A stretch of 64,000 nt of DNA. Source: Amblyornis subalaris. Taxonomy: Eukaryota; Chordata; Aves; Passeriformes; Ptilonorhynchidae. The stretch is from contig JACAXG010000012.1 of the NCBI GenBank assembly GCA_018881555.1, positions 7,552,087 through 7,616,086 on the forward strand, read 5' to 3'. The notes below the pieces were generated by a model. The model ran no database searches. It saw nothing but the letters and a program-made list of their open reading frames with translations, and was not told where the DNA came from. The position numbers and the translations under genes were made by a program. This document shows positions 37,301-50,379 of the stretch, piece by piece. The stretch's first letter is position 1. Each line of letters opens with the position of its first letter.

Positions 37301-40300
37301 CTTGGGATAAGCCAGTGAAAGGGGCTCCTTGGTCTCTTGTCACCCCTCTTGCCATGGTGCAAGTGAAGAGACGCTGAGATGCAGCAGTGGGAAGACAGGA
37401 GAGCGATGGAAGGGCGAAGAGAGTCATTTTCCAGTTCCATTTCTCCTGGGCACTTGGATAGTCTGGCTGTAGTCATGGGCACTTGGGGATTTTCCTGCCC
37501 CCTGGAAGGTCGAGCTGTCCCCTTTCACTCTGCCATAAGAGGCCCTTGGGACTCTGCATTTCAAGGGATGGTTCTCAGTGGTGGCAGCATGGAGGCTGGA
37601 TAAAGTGTTCAGTGTAGGTGTTTTAGAAGCTGTATTGTGCCTTCATAAGACAGAATGGTGGCTCCGAAGCCTTGGTGCCCCAATAGCTTAAGGCACGTGA
37701 ACTCTCCTGCAGTAGAGTCCCAGAGCAGGAAGGCACCATGTGTGTATAGGAAAGGACTTGGAGATCTGCGCTGCACTTTTACTCTCTCTTGGACAGTATG
37801 TGTAAAAGTAACTTGCATTTGGCCCACAGAATTGTAGTGCTTGGAAGTGAGAGCAAGCAAGAGACGATTTGGCACTTGGAAACTGGAGTTCTCCAAGATC
37901 TTTACAAACACAACACAGTTAACCCTTTCAAGTGGTAGAGACCCTTATTTATCTCCTGTATAGTGGGGAGCACTGGCTGAACACAAAAATCACTGGCGCT
38001 ACAAAAAGCAGGGTAAGCAAAGAAAAAAAAAGAAGCTGTTGTTTCAAATACATGTTTTTGCACAGAGTTGTATTGCATAGATGCAATATATAGATCAATG
38101 TGTGGGTAAGCGCTGAGATTCTGATCCCGGGTTACATCTAAAAGTCTATTTAATATTAAAAAAAAAAAAAACTGCTTCTCCCTTCGATGTATGTGTGCTC
38201 TATGAGGATTTCTGTGCAGATGCAGATGGAATAGGCTGGAGCAGTGGAAGTTTGTGCCGTGCATGCTTCATAGACGCTCTCACTCCCCAAGCTCTTTTCA
38301 AGCTGTCTGAGTGGCCAAGGCCACAAGGAAATATTTGCCAGTCAGTCATCTCACACCCTCAGTAAGTCATCCCAATATCATCTGGCTCAGAGCTTTGAGG
38401 AATCTGGACAACCTTGACAGAAAGTGTGGGTAATGGGCTGGGAAATCTAGCGGAAGAGTTTTGGGGAACATGAGACCACAAGATACGAGTCTTCTCTGAT
38501 CTACCTCGAGACCTTAGGTCTCTGCCTAAGAGTGCAGCTAGAAAGCAGCCCTTTAAATGGATGCCACATCAAAGATATTAACTTACCAGTGGCCTGGGTA
38601 CAATTACCCATGAAACTTAAACCTGGGATATGAGTATCACTGAGAGACAAACATTCCCATCTGCAGCCTGCCCCTTCAAGATGTCTTCTCTGTTTATAGA
38701 AAAGAAGGGGGTGGTGAGCGTCTGTTAAAATGTGTAACTTCCCAGCGTCATCTTTGAGGAGTCATATCTTTTAGTGGGACTAGTCAATCAAAACTGTCTA
38801 GTGGCACAGCGGTCAGTGCTCCTGAGCTTGTTCCTCACAGTGGCTATGGCAAAGGAACAGGGATGCTAAAAATAACTTTTCTATCCCAAGATATCTTGAC
38901 TTATTTGAGGGTGCATGTGTAAAGGGAACACTAATATTTCACATGGCTGGTGCCCTGCAACCAGCACATCTCTGGGGAAGCAAAAATCTCTGGAGACCTG
39001 CAGGGAGAGTAGAGGAAGGAAACCATGACCTCAGGGAACAGTGCAAATTTTGCAGAGCAAAAGGAGATGCTTGTGTCACCTCCCATAACTACAGGCTCTG
39101 AGGCAATTACCAGAAGAATCACTAGGTTCAGCTTAAGCTAATGAAAAAAACAGGAAAGAAAGACATCCTCTCCAACCTACACCCACATTCTCATTTACCT
39201 TGGGCAAAAATAAAACATGCCTAGATATGAATTCTGCACNAGAAGCAGTATTTTACACCAACTCACAGAGGGTAAGTGACTTCTTGTGGTATACAGCAGT
39301 GGGAATTCAGGCATGTAATGTAATAACAAGAAAGGATTTTTAGATTTGTCTCAGAAACCCTGCTAGCTCAGACATTATAAAAAAGAACGCCAAACTTTCA
39401 TATCTTTGTGAACACAAGATAAGAGTAAAACTTTCTTAAAAAGAGTGAAATACATCTCCAGTTTGAGACGAGTTCTTTATTTTGAAAAATTGCTGCAGAA
39501 AATGTGGGCAAACAGCACCTCACATCTGAACAGCGCATTACTGTCCCTCAACTCTTTACTAGTGTAATTAAATGCCACAGAGCAACTGCTTAACCAGCTT
39601 CTCTGCTAGTAAATTTTCCTTAGTCATTTGCATGGGATGTGACAGCACCAGATCCAAGCCTCGATCAGGGCTTCCAAGCAAAATCACAAAGTAAATAGTA
39701 AGGAAAAGTCTTCTAGTGCTGCCTCTTGGGGTGAAACAGCAACACAACACAGCAGACCAGGATGGGACATGAAAAATACAGAATGCACTTAGAGCTGACA
39801 GCCATAGTGTAATGTGACCCCAGTCACATTGGTATTTGATTAGTGAAAACGATTGGGAAACAGCCCTGCTCTGAGGAGAAAGAAATCTTTCATATCCCCT
39901 ACAGTCAAGCCCTCAGCTTTGTTTTATCTGGGAGATGGCATCTGAATGCTTTAGCAGAATAGGCTGTTCTACTAGAGCACATTAGCCCCCATGTGTCCCT
40001 GTGCACAGGACTTTCCCCCGGGGAAAACGAAAAAAGGAGAAGCAGCTTGCAGCAGTCCCAGAGGAGGTCTATGCCAGACTGTGGTGGCTTGTGAGCCTCC
40101 CATGTGCCTGCTGTGTGCAGGGCTGTGGCCATCACACTGCGGAAAGGGAGAGCTTGTGAATTTGTGTGCAGTGCTTTTAAGTTTGATTATTGGAAGGTGA
40201 CTGTGGGCTGAGGGGGGGACAAACTTTGTATGCTGTTGCAGGGTCACTGGCTCAAGCCACTGGTGTTGAGCTCTGTCTGTCTCTGTGGGATCTCACAGAA

Positions 40301-41767
40301 GGACAACCAACAAGTCATTTTCTCCTCCTCCTCCCAAGGCTGCAGACGGCAGGTTCATCCTGCACATGAGCCCGGACACTTGCTAACCTCTCCAGAGAGG
40401 AGCTCAGCATAGCCAACCATCATGAAAGCACCTTTTTAGGGGACAAAATTAGAGGCTCCAGCTTTGCCCTTCCTCCTCCTCCCCACCTCTCACCTACCCC
40501 CTCACTGCACCACACATCTGTGATATTTTATTTCAATCAGCTTTGTTTTGCTCATGAAATCTGCCTCACTCCCTCTATCCGGACATTTCATTTCCCTTGG
40601 AGACAGGTAAATAAGTAAATAACTGTAGTCAAAACCCTGTGTGAGTACCAAAGCCTGGAGTCCTAGCAAGCAACTAGTGTGTCTGATTTTCCAGTGAAAG
40701 TCCAGGTGCAATCTCAGCAGCATGGCNACTGTCTGCCTTTCAAGCAGATGTCTTCATCTAAAGCCCCCGCCACCACCCCACTCCCTTTGTGCATCCTCGC
40801 AGGGAGGACGGGAGTGGGAGACAATATAAATTAATATCCATTGGAATGACAGCAGCTGGTGCCTTGCATAGCTGCGAACACGTGTCTTAGAAGTAGAGTG
40901 ATTAGTCGTAAAACTGTAGAGCTGAATGTTTATGCTTGATCAATTACAGGAAAACAATAGATGGTGTTTTTTTCCAAGTGGGAGGAGTGAGGGGAGGGGG
41001 GCTTCAGCCATGAGATGATTTTCTTCTTTTTTTTTTAATGATAGCTTCAAAGAACATGGAGCCTAGTTACTGAAGAGGCTGGCAAACAGCAGCTTCTGAG
41101 AATCCCACTGGTTGCAGGCAGCACTTTGGAAAAACAAGATCTGTGTGAGGTTTAGACTGCAAACTTCTTAACATTTAAGAGGGATGGATTCAGCTGCCAA
41201 AGGCAAGGAGCATGTGGGAATGAATTAGGAAAGGTTTCTAGTGCATGAGAATGCATGCATTATGTGTAGAGGCCTTCAGCTGTAAGAAGTCACTTTGGTT
41301 TGTTTCTACACTTAGAACCTCTCCTACTGCCCCAGTTAAGCAGAAGTGGTCCTGTCAGAGCAGTGTCCTGTTAGTGGCTGAAGTATGTCTCAGGAGTGTG
41401 CCTTCAGCTCCAGTTCCAATTCCTTAGCAGCACTAATTGCAAACATAGTCTGTGTCCCTCCCCGCATCCGCAAAAAAAAAAAAAAAAGAAATTGAGTTAC
41501 ATTTTGCAATAATTCTAATGGAAATGCTAATGGGATGAACAGCAATATGAGGCCAGTGAATGACCCAGCAATTTCATCTGTGCTGGCAACGGATGACCAT
41601 CTAAACCATGTTCGGGTAATTCTTCCTCTCATTAGCAGCACAATAACTCATACACACAAATCCATAGGCATTTGCTATAATTTTTTAACATGGCTGGAAA
41701 TAGAAGTAAGCACATGCAGTATGCAAGCGTTACAGCATGTGTTGGCTGTAAATCTGTCTGGAAGTGG

Positions 41768-41840
41768 CCTGATTCTGTTCCTGGTTAAAGCAGTGGGAAT
41801 TTTGCCATTGACTTCAATGCAAGCAGGATGGGATTTTTTG
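41768..41840. repeat. Amniote palindromic repeat relic
   Basis: The copy reads GCCTGATTCTGTTCCTGGTT, then AAAGCAGTGGGAATTTTGCC and ATTGACTTCAATGCAAGCAG, ending near GATGGGAT. It is the best preserved member here of a sauropsid family whose core is gggaattttgccattgacttcaatgggagcaggat. The family is an imperfect palindrome, so orientation is not assigned. A poorer fragment with ATTGACTTCTGTGGGCAC lies near 42070-42095. Confidence 0.6.
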
Positions 41841-42254
41841 AACTTATTTTAAAGTGGGACTTTGTTTCTTTGGAACAAAGCTTTCAGATTCGCAGCTATG
41901 TTTCAGTACTTGGCTTGAACTCGTGTCAATTCACCTTTCATGTGTTTAACAGATGGGGCTTCTTTGCTGCTCACCTTCTGTTTGCCATCAGCACTGTAAC
42001 CAGTCTCTGCTGGGTGACAGCCACCTGTGGCTGTGCTGTGGGACTGAGCCGAGAGAAGAAGGGAGCTCATATTGACTTCTGTGGGCACCTTTGGTTCAAA
42101 TGTCTTAGAGCACTTGGAAGAGAAAGCCACTGCTTTCATGTTTTTCAGCAGGTGAAAGGTCAAAATGTTTCTTAGAGCACCAAGGACTGAGGTGAGTGGT
42201 GGTGAGGAGCATGGGGCCCTCTGCTCTGTCTGGAATGGGTCTAGTATTTCTGTG

Positions 42255-42350
42255 TTGTGTCTGGTAAAATGGAGGTAATTGCAACCATTATGTCTTTCCT
42301 AAACTACCTGTAGCCCTTTGGGATAGCACTGTGTTGCAAGTACTAGGATA
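42255..42350 (+). repeat. L2/MIR-like 3'-end relic
   Basis: CTGGTAAAATGGAGGTAATT is followed by CTACCTGTAGCCCTTTGGGA and TTGCAAGTACTAGGATATAC. This order matches the tail of old L2-related retroposons of amniotes: 'ctgtaaaatggggataat', then 'aaagcgctttgagat', then 'taagtgctaggtatta'. The TA-rich sequence after it (42348-42416) fits the usual tail. The copy is old and truncated. Confidence 0.45.
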
Positions 42351-44037
42351 TACATATATACTCTGTAGCTTATGTGTATATCATATATAAGAGGCTTTTC
42401 TATGATATATGACCATGTGTGTCTCTGCTGCTGCCACAGCAACGTTTGAACCATTGGGCAATTTCATCAGAAATACAAATCTCCTGCAAGATTTGTAAAA
42501 ACAGCTGGGGAGATAGGAGAGAGTGACCATGCCATCATGGCAGGAAAAGCCTGAGCTCAACCTTTATTACACATCCATGAATCCAACCACATGCTAAGCA
42601 CCTCTAGGAAAGCAGCATTCATTTGTCCCATTGCTCACAGAATGGGACTAATTACTTCATTGATATTTGTTTCTGGTGGCCACAGTATGACGAATCCAGC
42701 TCTTGTTTTCTCGTCAAAGACTATGCTTTCATGCTGCTCTTTTCTAGCATTGACTCTGCTCCCACCTGGCTTCCTTGCTGAGCACTTTCAGCTTCCCCTT
42801 CCCAGCTCTGCCTCTGCCCTGCTCCCCACAAAGAGCCTTGGGCTCCTCTGCCAATTGTCTTCTCACTTTGCAGGGAGACATCTCTTCTTCACATTCTGCT
42901 AGCAATGTGGTATCTAGGCATTACTTACCCAGGACATCCTGTCTCAGCTGTTGATCTTTTACAGCTTGTCCCTCCACCCCCACAAATGAAATTCCCATCA
43001 CAACAAAAAACTCAGGAACGAGACAATTAATACGTATTATTTCAATAGGAGCCTTAAAAACAAAAAGCTTTTGCAACAACTTCCCAGTCAGAACCACAGA
43101 GACTATTGTAAGACAGAAAAACCTAAGAAACAGCAGCTGTAAAATATATTTAAAAGCCTTTATTCTTTCCTATCACAATGTGGCAAAAGAGACTAAATAC
43201 AGCTTTCCATTTGTTTAACTAAAAGCTGCCATTCCTCAGTCTCTTTGATGATAATGATACCCAGAGTTACAATCAAACTACAGCACACACATGGAAAACT
43301 TTGAGCTCTGTATCAACTTTGCACAATGTATTGTTAATAGCAAGATTTGTGAACCCAAATGCTCTCAGGTGCTGAGAGCAAGGGAAAGCCTGACTGTGCT
43401 GGGCTCATGGTTGATGCTGATAAATGCAGCACACTGAGGAGGAAAAAGAAAAACCTGCAACTGAGGGTTGTTTGTATTACAGTAGCCACTGGATCCACTT
43501 TGCTGTGCATGGGGAGAGACCAGTCGGGAGTGCAACGTCAAGCAGAGAAGTCAGAAAAGGGGTGGGAGAGAAAAGGTATCAGCCATCCCAAATGGAAACG
43601 AAACAAAGTACGGTGAAGGTCTGGTACTGCCCACAGGGTTACATTGGGGTGGATCCTGGGTCACTTGTCTGGCACAGAAAGACCCTACTGATTCTCCAAA
43701 TCTGAAGCTGCGTGGCCGTAAAACTACCCCTCATTTCAGAGTGCCTGATGATAGTTATTCTAGTGCACCTTTTTGCTTCAGCAGATTCTTGCTGCTAAGC
43801 CCTAAGTTTGAACTTCTGAGAAACACAGCCTGAATTTGCAGAAGGCTGCATGGTCCTAATGTCCTGTGAAGACAGCTGAGCACAAGAGTATTTTCACTGC
43901 CCTGGTGTAGAAGCTGCCCAGAAAATGAGCTGCTTCCTGACTGTTGTTCTGCAGTTCCAGTTCCCTGGAGGGCCATCTGGTGCAGTTATTTGAGGCATGG
44001 GCTTCATGGCCACCCTATTGACTGTGAAGCAGCCATA

Positions 44038-44105
44038 GCACCATTGATTTCCATAAAAAGTTACACTGAAAAATCAATGGAGTCTGTGTGCAGGATCCTG
44101 AGGAG
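44038..44105. repeat. Possible palindromic repeat relic
   Basis: CACCATTGATTTCCATAAAA is separated by a short loop from AAAAATCAATGGAGTCTGTG, and GCAGGATCCTGAGG follows. The paired ATTGATT/AATCAAT words with a nearby GCAGGATC end resemble the same sauropsid palindromic family as the copy at 41.8 kb, in a more diverged form. Confidence 0.3.
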
Positions 44106-44864
44106 AGAGAGGTGACACCTCTTGGGAAAAAAGGTCTAGTATACAATGATAAGGAAGCAGCCCCATCCCCAGAGGGTAAGGGGGACGACTATGACTCCAA
44201 ACATTCGCAGAAAGGAAAGGGAAGCAGGGTAGAGCTCCTCCAAGATGATGGATTTCTTGCCTAGGAAGTGGCGTAAATGCAAGGTCTGACTTGAGATGTG
44301 CACATATGTCAAAGGAAGGATTATGAAACTGATCTTCAGCCTGATACATCCAGCAGAGCTATCTCCAGCAAGATCATAGCACCACTAAGAACTTTTTAGG
44401 AAGGTAAGCATGTACGTAAGTTCTGTGCCAAAGATGCTTTGAAATGTTCTCAAAACACAAGAGTGTTTGGCCATGATGAAAACACAGCTCAGCCTGGCTT
44501 CCAGCTATCAGCTGGAATCCTCTAGATCTGTTCTCATCTGTCTATTATTAGCAGATTATGCATGGCTTTTTCTGCTATGAGATTGCTTTTTGAGGTCACT
44601 GACATGCTAGGGGACATCAAGAGAAAAGCAGTGGTTCATGTAGGAATCACTGATTTTTTGGGACATCCCCACCTAAGTGTTCTGTGTTAAAAACCCATCT
44701 CCAAACAACTGGGTATTCAGCAGCATCAGGAGTTCCTACCTCTGATATTGCACAGGCATAGTCAAATGGCAATCTCTCCCTCAACAATTTACAACTTAAC
44801 TAAATGCAAAAGTAATCCACAGACTTTTCATCCATGTTGTATCTGGCTCATGGTTTTTGTCTGC

Positions 44865-44995
44865 TTTGTCTCTTCAGATTGTAAACAGTTTGAGGCAAGA
44901 ACTGTCTCTGACTCTGTGTTTGGACAGCAGAGAGGTCCCAGTCCTTGCACAGCCAGGTACCATAATAAATATAAGGCATAATAATTTATTTTAAA
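44865..44995 (+). repeat. L2-like retroposon 3' end
   Basis: The stretch reads TTGTCTCTTCAGATTGTAAA, then CAGTTTGAGGCAAGAACTGT, then TGTGTTTGGACAGCAGAGAG, and ends in an AATAAATAT/ATAATTTATT tail. It aligns in order with the well-known 3' end of old L2-related elements: 'gattgtaagctctttggggcagggactgtct', 'tgtgtttgtacagcgcctagcac', then an AATAATAA tail. This is the clearest retroposon relic in the window. It lies in intergenic DNA about 6.3 kb upstream of the NRP2 start codon. Confidence 0.6.
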
Positions 44996-47221
44996 ATGAA
45001 CATCAAAGAAAATAAAAGATTAAAAGGGAAAGAAAACCTTTCACAGCTCAAGGCTTTCCCCCATGACAGTGCTCCAGAAGAATGTGCTATCTGCTGGAGG
45101 GAGTGTCTAAACCCAGTTGCTGGGAGGGCTGTACCACCACCACGGAAGTCACACTGGAATGTGCCTGAGATGGGGAGGGAGAGAGGGGGAAGAAGGGGAG
45201 GTCAAAAGCTAAACCATGATAAGCAAAAGAGAAATCCCTTTAAAATACACACACGCATTTTCTTGCCAGAACCTATCAAGCCAAGAGCCAAAGCATGGTA
45301 ATGGCATTTTGTTTATAATGAAAAAGAAATAGCTTCTGTCTTAAGAAATTGTTTGCCAAGTTTCAGGCAAAGAGGGGTCTACATGACTTGCTGGTTTAAG
45401 AACTTGAGTATTTTTAAGGAGGTGTTTTAATAAGACTGGTGGCCCTTTCTAACACTGAGCACACAGCCCTGTAAGTGCTTCCTACAGACCATGACACACC
45501 GTGGAAGCCAGCCCGGCGGAAGGCAGGGGCAACGCTTACAGTTAAAGACATCATGCTGGCTTTGCAGGGCTCAACCACTTCAGTCACATCCAGCCATCAG
45601 TGAAGTTGATGGATGAATTCCCACCAGCTTCAGCAGACTTTAAATGAGGCTCTTGGTTTGTGACTGTAACTGGGTAGAGGTCCACAAATGTGTCCCTCTA
45701 ATCCCTTCTGTGGAAAATTTGCTGTTGACCCTAACTGGAGTGTGGTCCAACTGGAGCTTCTCCATCATGAAGCTGACTATGTGCAGCTCTGTGGGTAGGA
45801 ACCACAGTCAGTGGGCCATTTGGGTGCTTTTGGCAGGTGAACACACAGAGCTTGGGTCACCTCACACAAGAAGTTGATTTTTCAAGTGTCTTAATTGCAC
45901 CTCACAGTTACAGTGGGGTAAGAAACTCAAACCCCAGTCAAAGCCCTCAGTAGCAAAGCCCACGGAATTTCCAGGAGTCTGTTGGAGGAACAGATGGCCT
46001 TTACAGCTCCATGGTCTCCTCCTTGCAGGTGAGGAGAAGCTGTGGGGAATCAACACCTTCCTCACTAGCAGGGGGACAGCACCATGGGTGCATGGAGAAG
46101 GAGCATACCAAAGTGGAGAGGGACCAAGTAGGCTGTTTGTGGAGATGGGGTCAGGAGAGACGGCTGCCTGCAGGCTTGGGGGTTTACTGCAGTGGCTTCT
46201 GATGCCCTTAGCAAAGGGACAGGCCTGCTGGCACACTAGAGCAATTCAGGATCTGTCCTTCCAGCCTGGGTCCCTGTGTGCCCTCCTCCCCTCCTTCATT
46301 TCCCCCTCCAGGTCCACTCACTGTGCCAAACAACAGCATGCAATCATCTTGTGGGGGTTATTTCTGCCTAATATACCTACCCAGTGGGATTTCAGTGAAC
46401 ATTAAAGTGGTAGATGGAGCCTTTAATGAAGTTAACCTGCTGAAACCAGGAGAGCATTTGGTTGAAGTACACCTGAAAGCCCTGGATTACACAGCAGCTG
46501 CTTCAAAAGAAACCCATTGCTTCCTTTCATACCACTGCTGTATTGAGAAATAATACAGCACCTTTATATTCTGCCTAATTTAGTCAGCTTGCTGAAGTCT
46601 GAAAGCTTTTTTTATTAACTCTGAAGATGCAGGGTCTTTCCTCCCCCCTGTCAGCACCACTGCCCCCCCGCGCAGTCTGCTGCTCGGAGCAGGGCCCCAG
46701 CAGCACCTCTGCACCCCTCCCGTGGTTCAGCACCTCCCGAGCTGAGAGGAATCACTCTCCCTCTCTCCGCTAATCCCATGATGGATTTTAGCTCCATTAG
46801 TTTGCTTCCTCTGTATTCTTTCCTGTTTTCTGCTGTTTATTCATTTCCCCCCATCCCCTTGTTCTGTGTCTGTTTCTTTCACCACCTCCCTTTTCTACTC
46901 TTCCTTTCTTTTACCTCTGGTTTTTTTCCTCTTTCTTTTCATTTCTTCTTTCCAGGCTGCCTCAGCACTACTCTCATTTCCCCTGCAGCAGTGCTGCTCC
47001 CATACTCTTCCCACAGCCAGCCACTAGCTCCTGGCACTGCAGCAGGGCAGTACTGGCCCAGGAGCCGTGTGGGTGCCACACAGCAGCCGAGCAGTGCGAG
47101 CACCGGAGTAGCCTCTGCACGCTAGCAGCGCTCCTCCTGTATCGAGTATCTGTGTGCAAGAGAGGCTAGGGCAGAAAGTAGCTCCCTGCCACCCTGAAGT
47201 CAGGCTGGCAGCTGGAAAAAT

Positions 47222-47325
47222 GGGGGGGCACATGTTAGAAGGAGGTGAGCAATAACGGGGGATGTGGGCAGTAACAGGGTGGGCAGGAGTGGGGTGGGTG
47301 GGCAGTAATGGGGTGGGCAAGCACT
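47222..47325. repeat. G-rich degenerate minisatellite
   Basis: The motif GGGCAGTAA-GGGGTG recurs about three to four times with variation: GAGCAATAACGGGG at 47247, GGGCAGTAACAGGG at 47266, and GGGCAGTAATGGGG near 47300. It is interspersed with GGGTGGG runs. Unit length varies, so this is an old imperfect array. The G runs on the + strand could allow a quadruplex. Confidence 0.55.
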
Positions 47326-49480
47326 TACTTGCTACAGCACCCACAGAGCTGAAGGGGCAGCCTCTGGGCTTGCTCTGCAGCCAGTGCTTAGCAGATTAGC
47401 AGACGAGGTACTCCCCATGAAAAATTAACAGGGCAGCTTGCTAATTAAGCCACCTCTAGACTGGAATTTTATGGACTTGAATGCAATGTGCCAAACTGCT
47501 TTCTCCAGGTTGGGGTAGTGGCCTGCTTTTTGAGTATGGACAAATTCTCCAGTAAATAGTCTGGTTGAAGACTAGGGCTAATGGGATGCTAAGGTAATTA
47601 TTGGCTATTTGTGGCTATAAAATGAGATCTCGTAATCATGCACCTGATAGACTAATAAAAACATTTTATATGATGCACTTAGAGCTTTTTAGCTGAGGAT
47701 CACAAAGCACTTTCTGGAGGAGGAAAACTGCAACAAGAAGTCTGTGCTTCTGCAAGGAGTTGGGAGAAAACCCACGCCATCTGCCCCCATGCCCTGCGCT
47801 CCTGCTCCTTGGATACCCTGCCAAAAATGTTTGAGTCCCTGCTCTCCTGCTGACTGACAATACTTACGGTTTTATCTAGGCCGGGTATCATTTTTCCCCA
47901 CTCTCATTCCTAAACTTTTTTCAGTCCTGCCGTGTTGTTTTCTCTGGAAGGCTGTCAAGATTTGCATTGGAAATAGTATGCTTTGACATAAAACTAGGGG
48001 AGACACCCTGTTTGTCCAACTACTCTGGAGCCCAGAGAAGGTTANGGGAATACATGATGCCTTGGTTTTAATTTTATTTTCTTTTAAATCAGGATTGAGA
48101 AAGGCTCTAAGGAAAAACTTGGGGAGTTCCTGCTTTACAGACACATCCTGATGGTCAGTTCATGGGGAGAGAAGGACTCATTTAGAAAGAGGAAGCTGTG
48201 ATTGAAAATAAATGAGGCTGTATGATCAATGTTTAAAAGGAGCTGCAATTAGAGGGAAGAGAAGAGCAGAGCTGCGGAATGCCAGGGAAAACCCTGGGTA
48301 CGCAGGCCCTAGGGTCAGCAGCAGGAAACTAGGCAGTGTTTGAGGAGGCTTTCTGCTGGAGGGGAGGAGAGATGGTGGAAATTTCACTGCATCACAGCTC
48401 TGACTAATGCTTGGGCTGCAAAATTCCTTCAACCAAATTTAATGCAGATGGTACGTTAAATGTTACAGTACCATTAAATTACTTATTGTCTCATTTTCAG
48501 TGAGGTTTTGTGGATGTTTCTGACATACAGACATGGAAAAATGCTGCAGTTCCCGATGGGTTTGGTGAGTGCTTACTTGTGGGTTTTAAATACCCGCAGG
48601 AGGACTGAGCAGAGACCAGAGCCCTGAGCCCTTTGGCAGAAGCAGGACTTCCCAGCACGGAGAGCTGATGAGGTCCAGCCTTGCTTGGGGCATGGAGCAG
48701 TGCCCACAGCAGCAGCAGCAACTGCCCCTGGCAACAGGCAGAGGTANGTTCACAGTGCACAGCATTGCCTTGTGCTCAGTGCCTTCAAACCTGAGAGAGG
48801 GTCGGAGTCTTAAATGCTCCCAGAAGAAGTGTTTTTGACACTCTTGTACCTGAACTGGACTAACAGATGTCACCAGCTCTGTTATCATCCTGTCCTGAAC
48901 ACCTGCAGTGGTAGAAACTGCAGTAGTAGTGCCTGGTTCTTTGGTTGTGCCTTTCCTTTCCTGACAGTGGCGTGTTGCGGAGAGGAGATGTGAGATCCGA
49001 CACTACACTCAGGGCTGGATTTGTGGAGAGCAATTGAAAAGCAGCTGAGAGAAACCTCTGTGGAGTTGCAGGTAACTTCATTTCCCATCACCGTTTTCTT
49101 TCCTAGGGTTATCTTCTCTTCACTCAGTAACAGATCAGAGCTGCTATCAGTTCAAGGTTGTGTTTGCACTCTTCTGTTGACCTTAACCAGGGGAAACAGA
49201 ACATAATGGAAGAAGAACTGCGCCTGTGCCATATGGTACGTGAGATGGGGCCGTCTCTGATTGGAGTTTGGTAACCTCTTCCTTTTCCATGCATGTCTTA
49301 GGAGAGGAATGATTCATGCTGTGGGTTTATATTACACTCTGATATCTGTGTTATGTTTTGCAAGGGCTATTTATACACACAAAAAATCACACTTTGCTAG
49401 CTTGATAGTAGTCTAACTATAAGTGAGTAGTAAATAATAGTTGCATAATTCCACACAAAATACAATAAATAAGGCAGTTG

Positions 49481-49690
49481 CCACTGGCTTTGCATTGACT
49501 TTAGCAGGATTTGGAGCACTTTTGAGCCACAGAAGATGCAAAAACAGGTATCAAAACACATAGGAGTAAAAGGGATGCTACAGCCCTCAGGGTAACGGCT
49601 GAAATATCAGATCTATCTGTCAGGCCAAATCTGTTGCTGTCAACGAACTTCCACTGGCCTCAGAGGAACTCTAAACACTTGTGTTGGGTG
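49481..49690. repeat. Two decayed amniote repeat fragments
   Basis: CCACTGGCTTTGCATTGACTTTAGCAGGATTTGGAGCAC (49481-49519, read in two parts) and CAGGCCAAATCTGTTGCTGT with CCACTGGCCTCAGAGGAACT (49621-49670) both resemble arms of the palindromic sauropsid family with a 'ggccaaattctgctctca' end and a 'ccactgacttcagtggagtt' centre. The two may be separate copies or one interrupted copy. This is recognition by eye only. Confidence 0.4.
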
Positions 49691-50379
49691 AATGTGCTTA
49701 AACAGGTTGGCATCGTGATTTCATTGACGTGAGCTGGTAATGCTACTCACAACTGATAGACAGCANAGTACAAAATAATTAGTCTCATCACCCTAAATGA
49801 ATACCAGTGAAACGTTCTTACTTTCCCTCTCACCCACACAATGATGTATCTCACTTCTGCCACATGCCAGTATCTCTTCACTAATTACCAACTCAAAAAA
49901 ACCTGAGATAACATAGCTTTAATCGTTTTGTCTACTGTTTATGTGGAAGTTGGAATCTAAAATCTAGGGACTCCTCAACAACATAAAGAATTGGTTTTTA
50001 AATAGCTTTTTGGTGCAGGGTTTTAGGGCTCATTTCACTTGCTTCGAAATTTCACCACTCAAAAAGGACGGAGGTGTGAGTTAGGCCCAGTTTGCCAGGT
50101 ACCAGCTTTTAAGCCTGTTGTGGTCTGTGAATTTAAGCAACAAGTAAATGCACGGTCTCAGCGGTTCCAGCACGGGCAGACATTCCTCACCTTCACAGGG
50201 CAAAGGCAAACAAACTTTCTGACCACTGTTTGGATGTCTATGTGAATGCCGCTCCCGGTTTGTGTTTTTAAAGAGCACCTCGGAGAAAACAGGTTTGGAG
50301 CGTGGAAGCCAGCCGTGGTGCAGTCCCGGAGAGGGTTTGCATTTGTCCCTTGTAGCAGCCTTTGCACCGCAACGCGGGT

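Larger units (their letters stand above)
37301..47200. other. Intergenic DNA with old repeat relics
   Basis: I recognise no coding sequence here. The segment holds the repeat relics listed separately at 41.77, 42.26, 44.04 and 44.87 kb. It also has a pyrimidine-rich tract at 46840-46958 that ends in TTTCCAG and resembles a splice acceptor without a following exon I can support. A short AT-rich hairpin-like patch lies near 42380-42410. The rest is unique, moderately AT-rich sequence with short A runs, for example at 38159-38171 and 41471-41486. Confidence 0.6.
47201..50379. other. NRP2 upstream flank
   Basis: This is the 3 kb before the NRP2 CpG island. It starts with a G-rich minisatellite (listed separately). 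Then 47400-47660 is AT-rich and looks constrained: GAAAAATTAACAGGGCAGC, TTGCTAATTAAGCC, TGGCTATAAAATGAG and ACTAATAAAAACATTTTATA include homeodomain-like TAATTA and TATA-like words. Decayed repeats lie at 49.48-49.69 kb. I see no exon. Open frames overlap on both strands without similarity to anything I recognise. Distal NRP2 regulatory elements are a reasonable guess for the 47.4-47.66 kb block. Confidence 0.45.

Noticed and set aside
46840..46958. Pyrimidine tract ending in TTTCCAG as a splice acceptor of an unknown exon
   Set aside because: No supporting donor or coding sequence follows. Pyrimidine-rich intergenic tracts commonly end in CAG by chance.
46778..47125. Hydrophobic 115-codon frame that looks like a membrane protein
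   Set aside because: It is the translation of a T/C-rich pyrimidine tract, which always reads as Phe/Leu/Ser. No family match.
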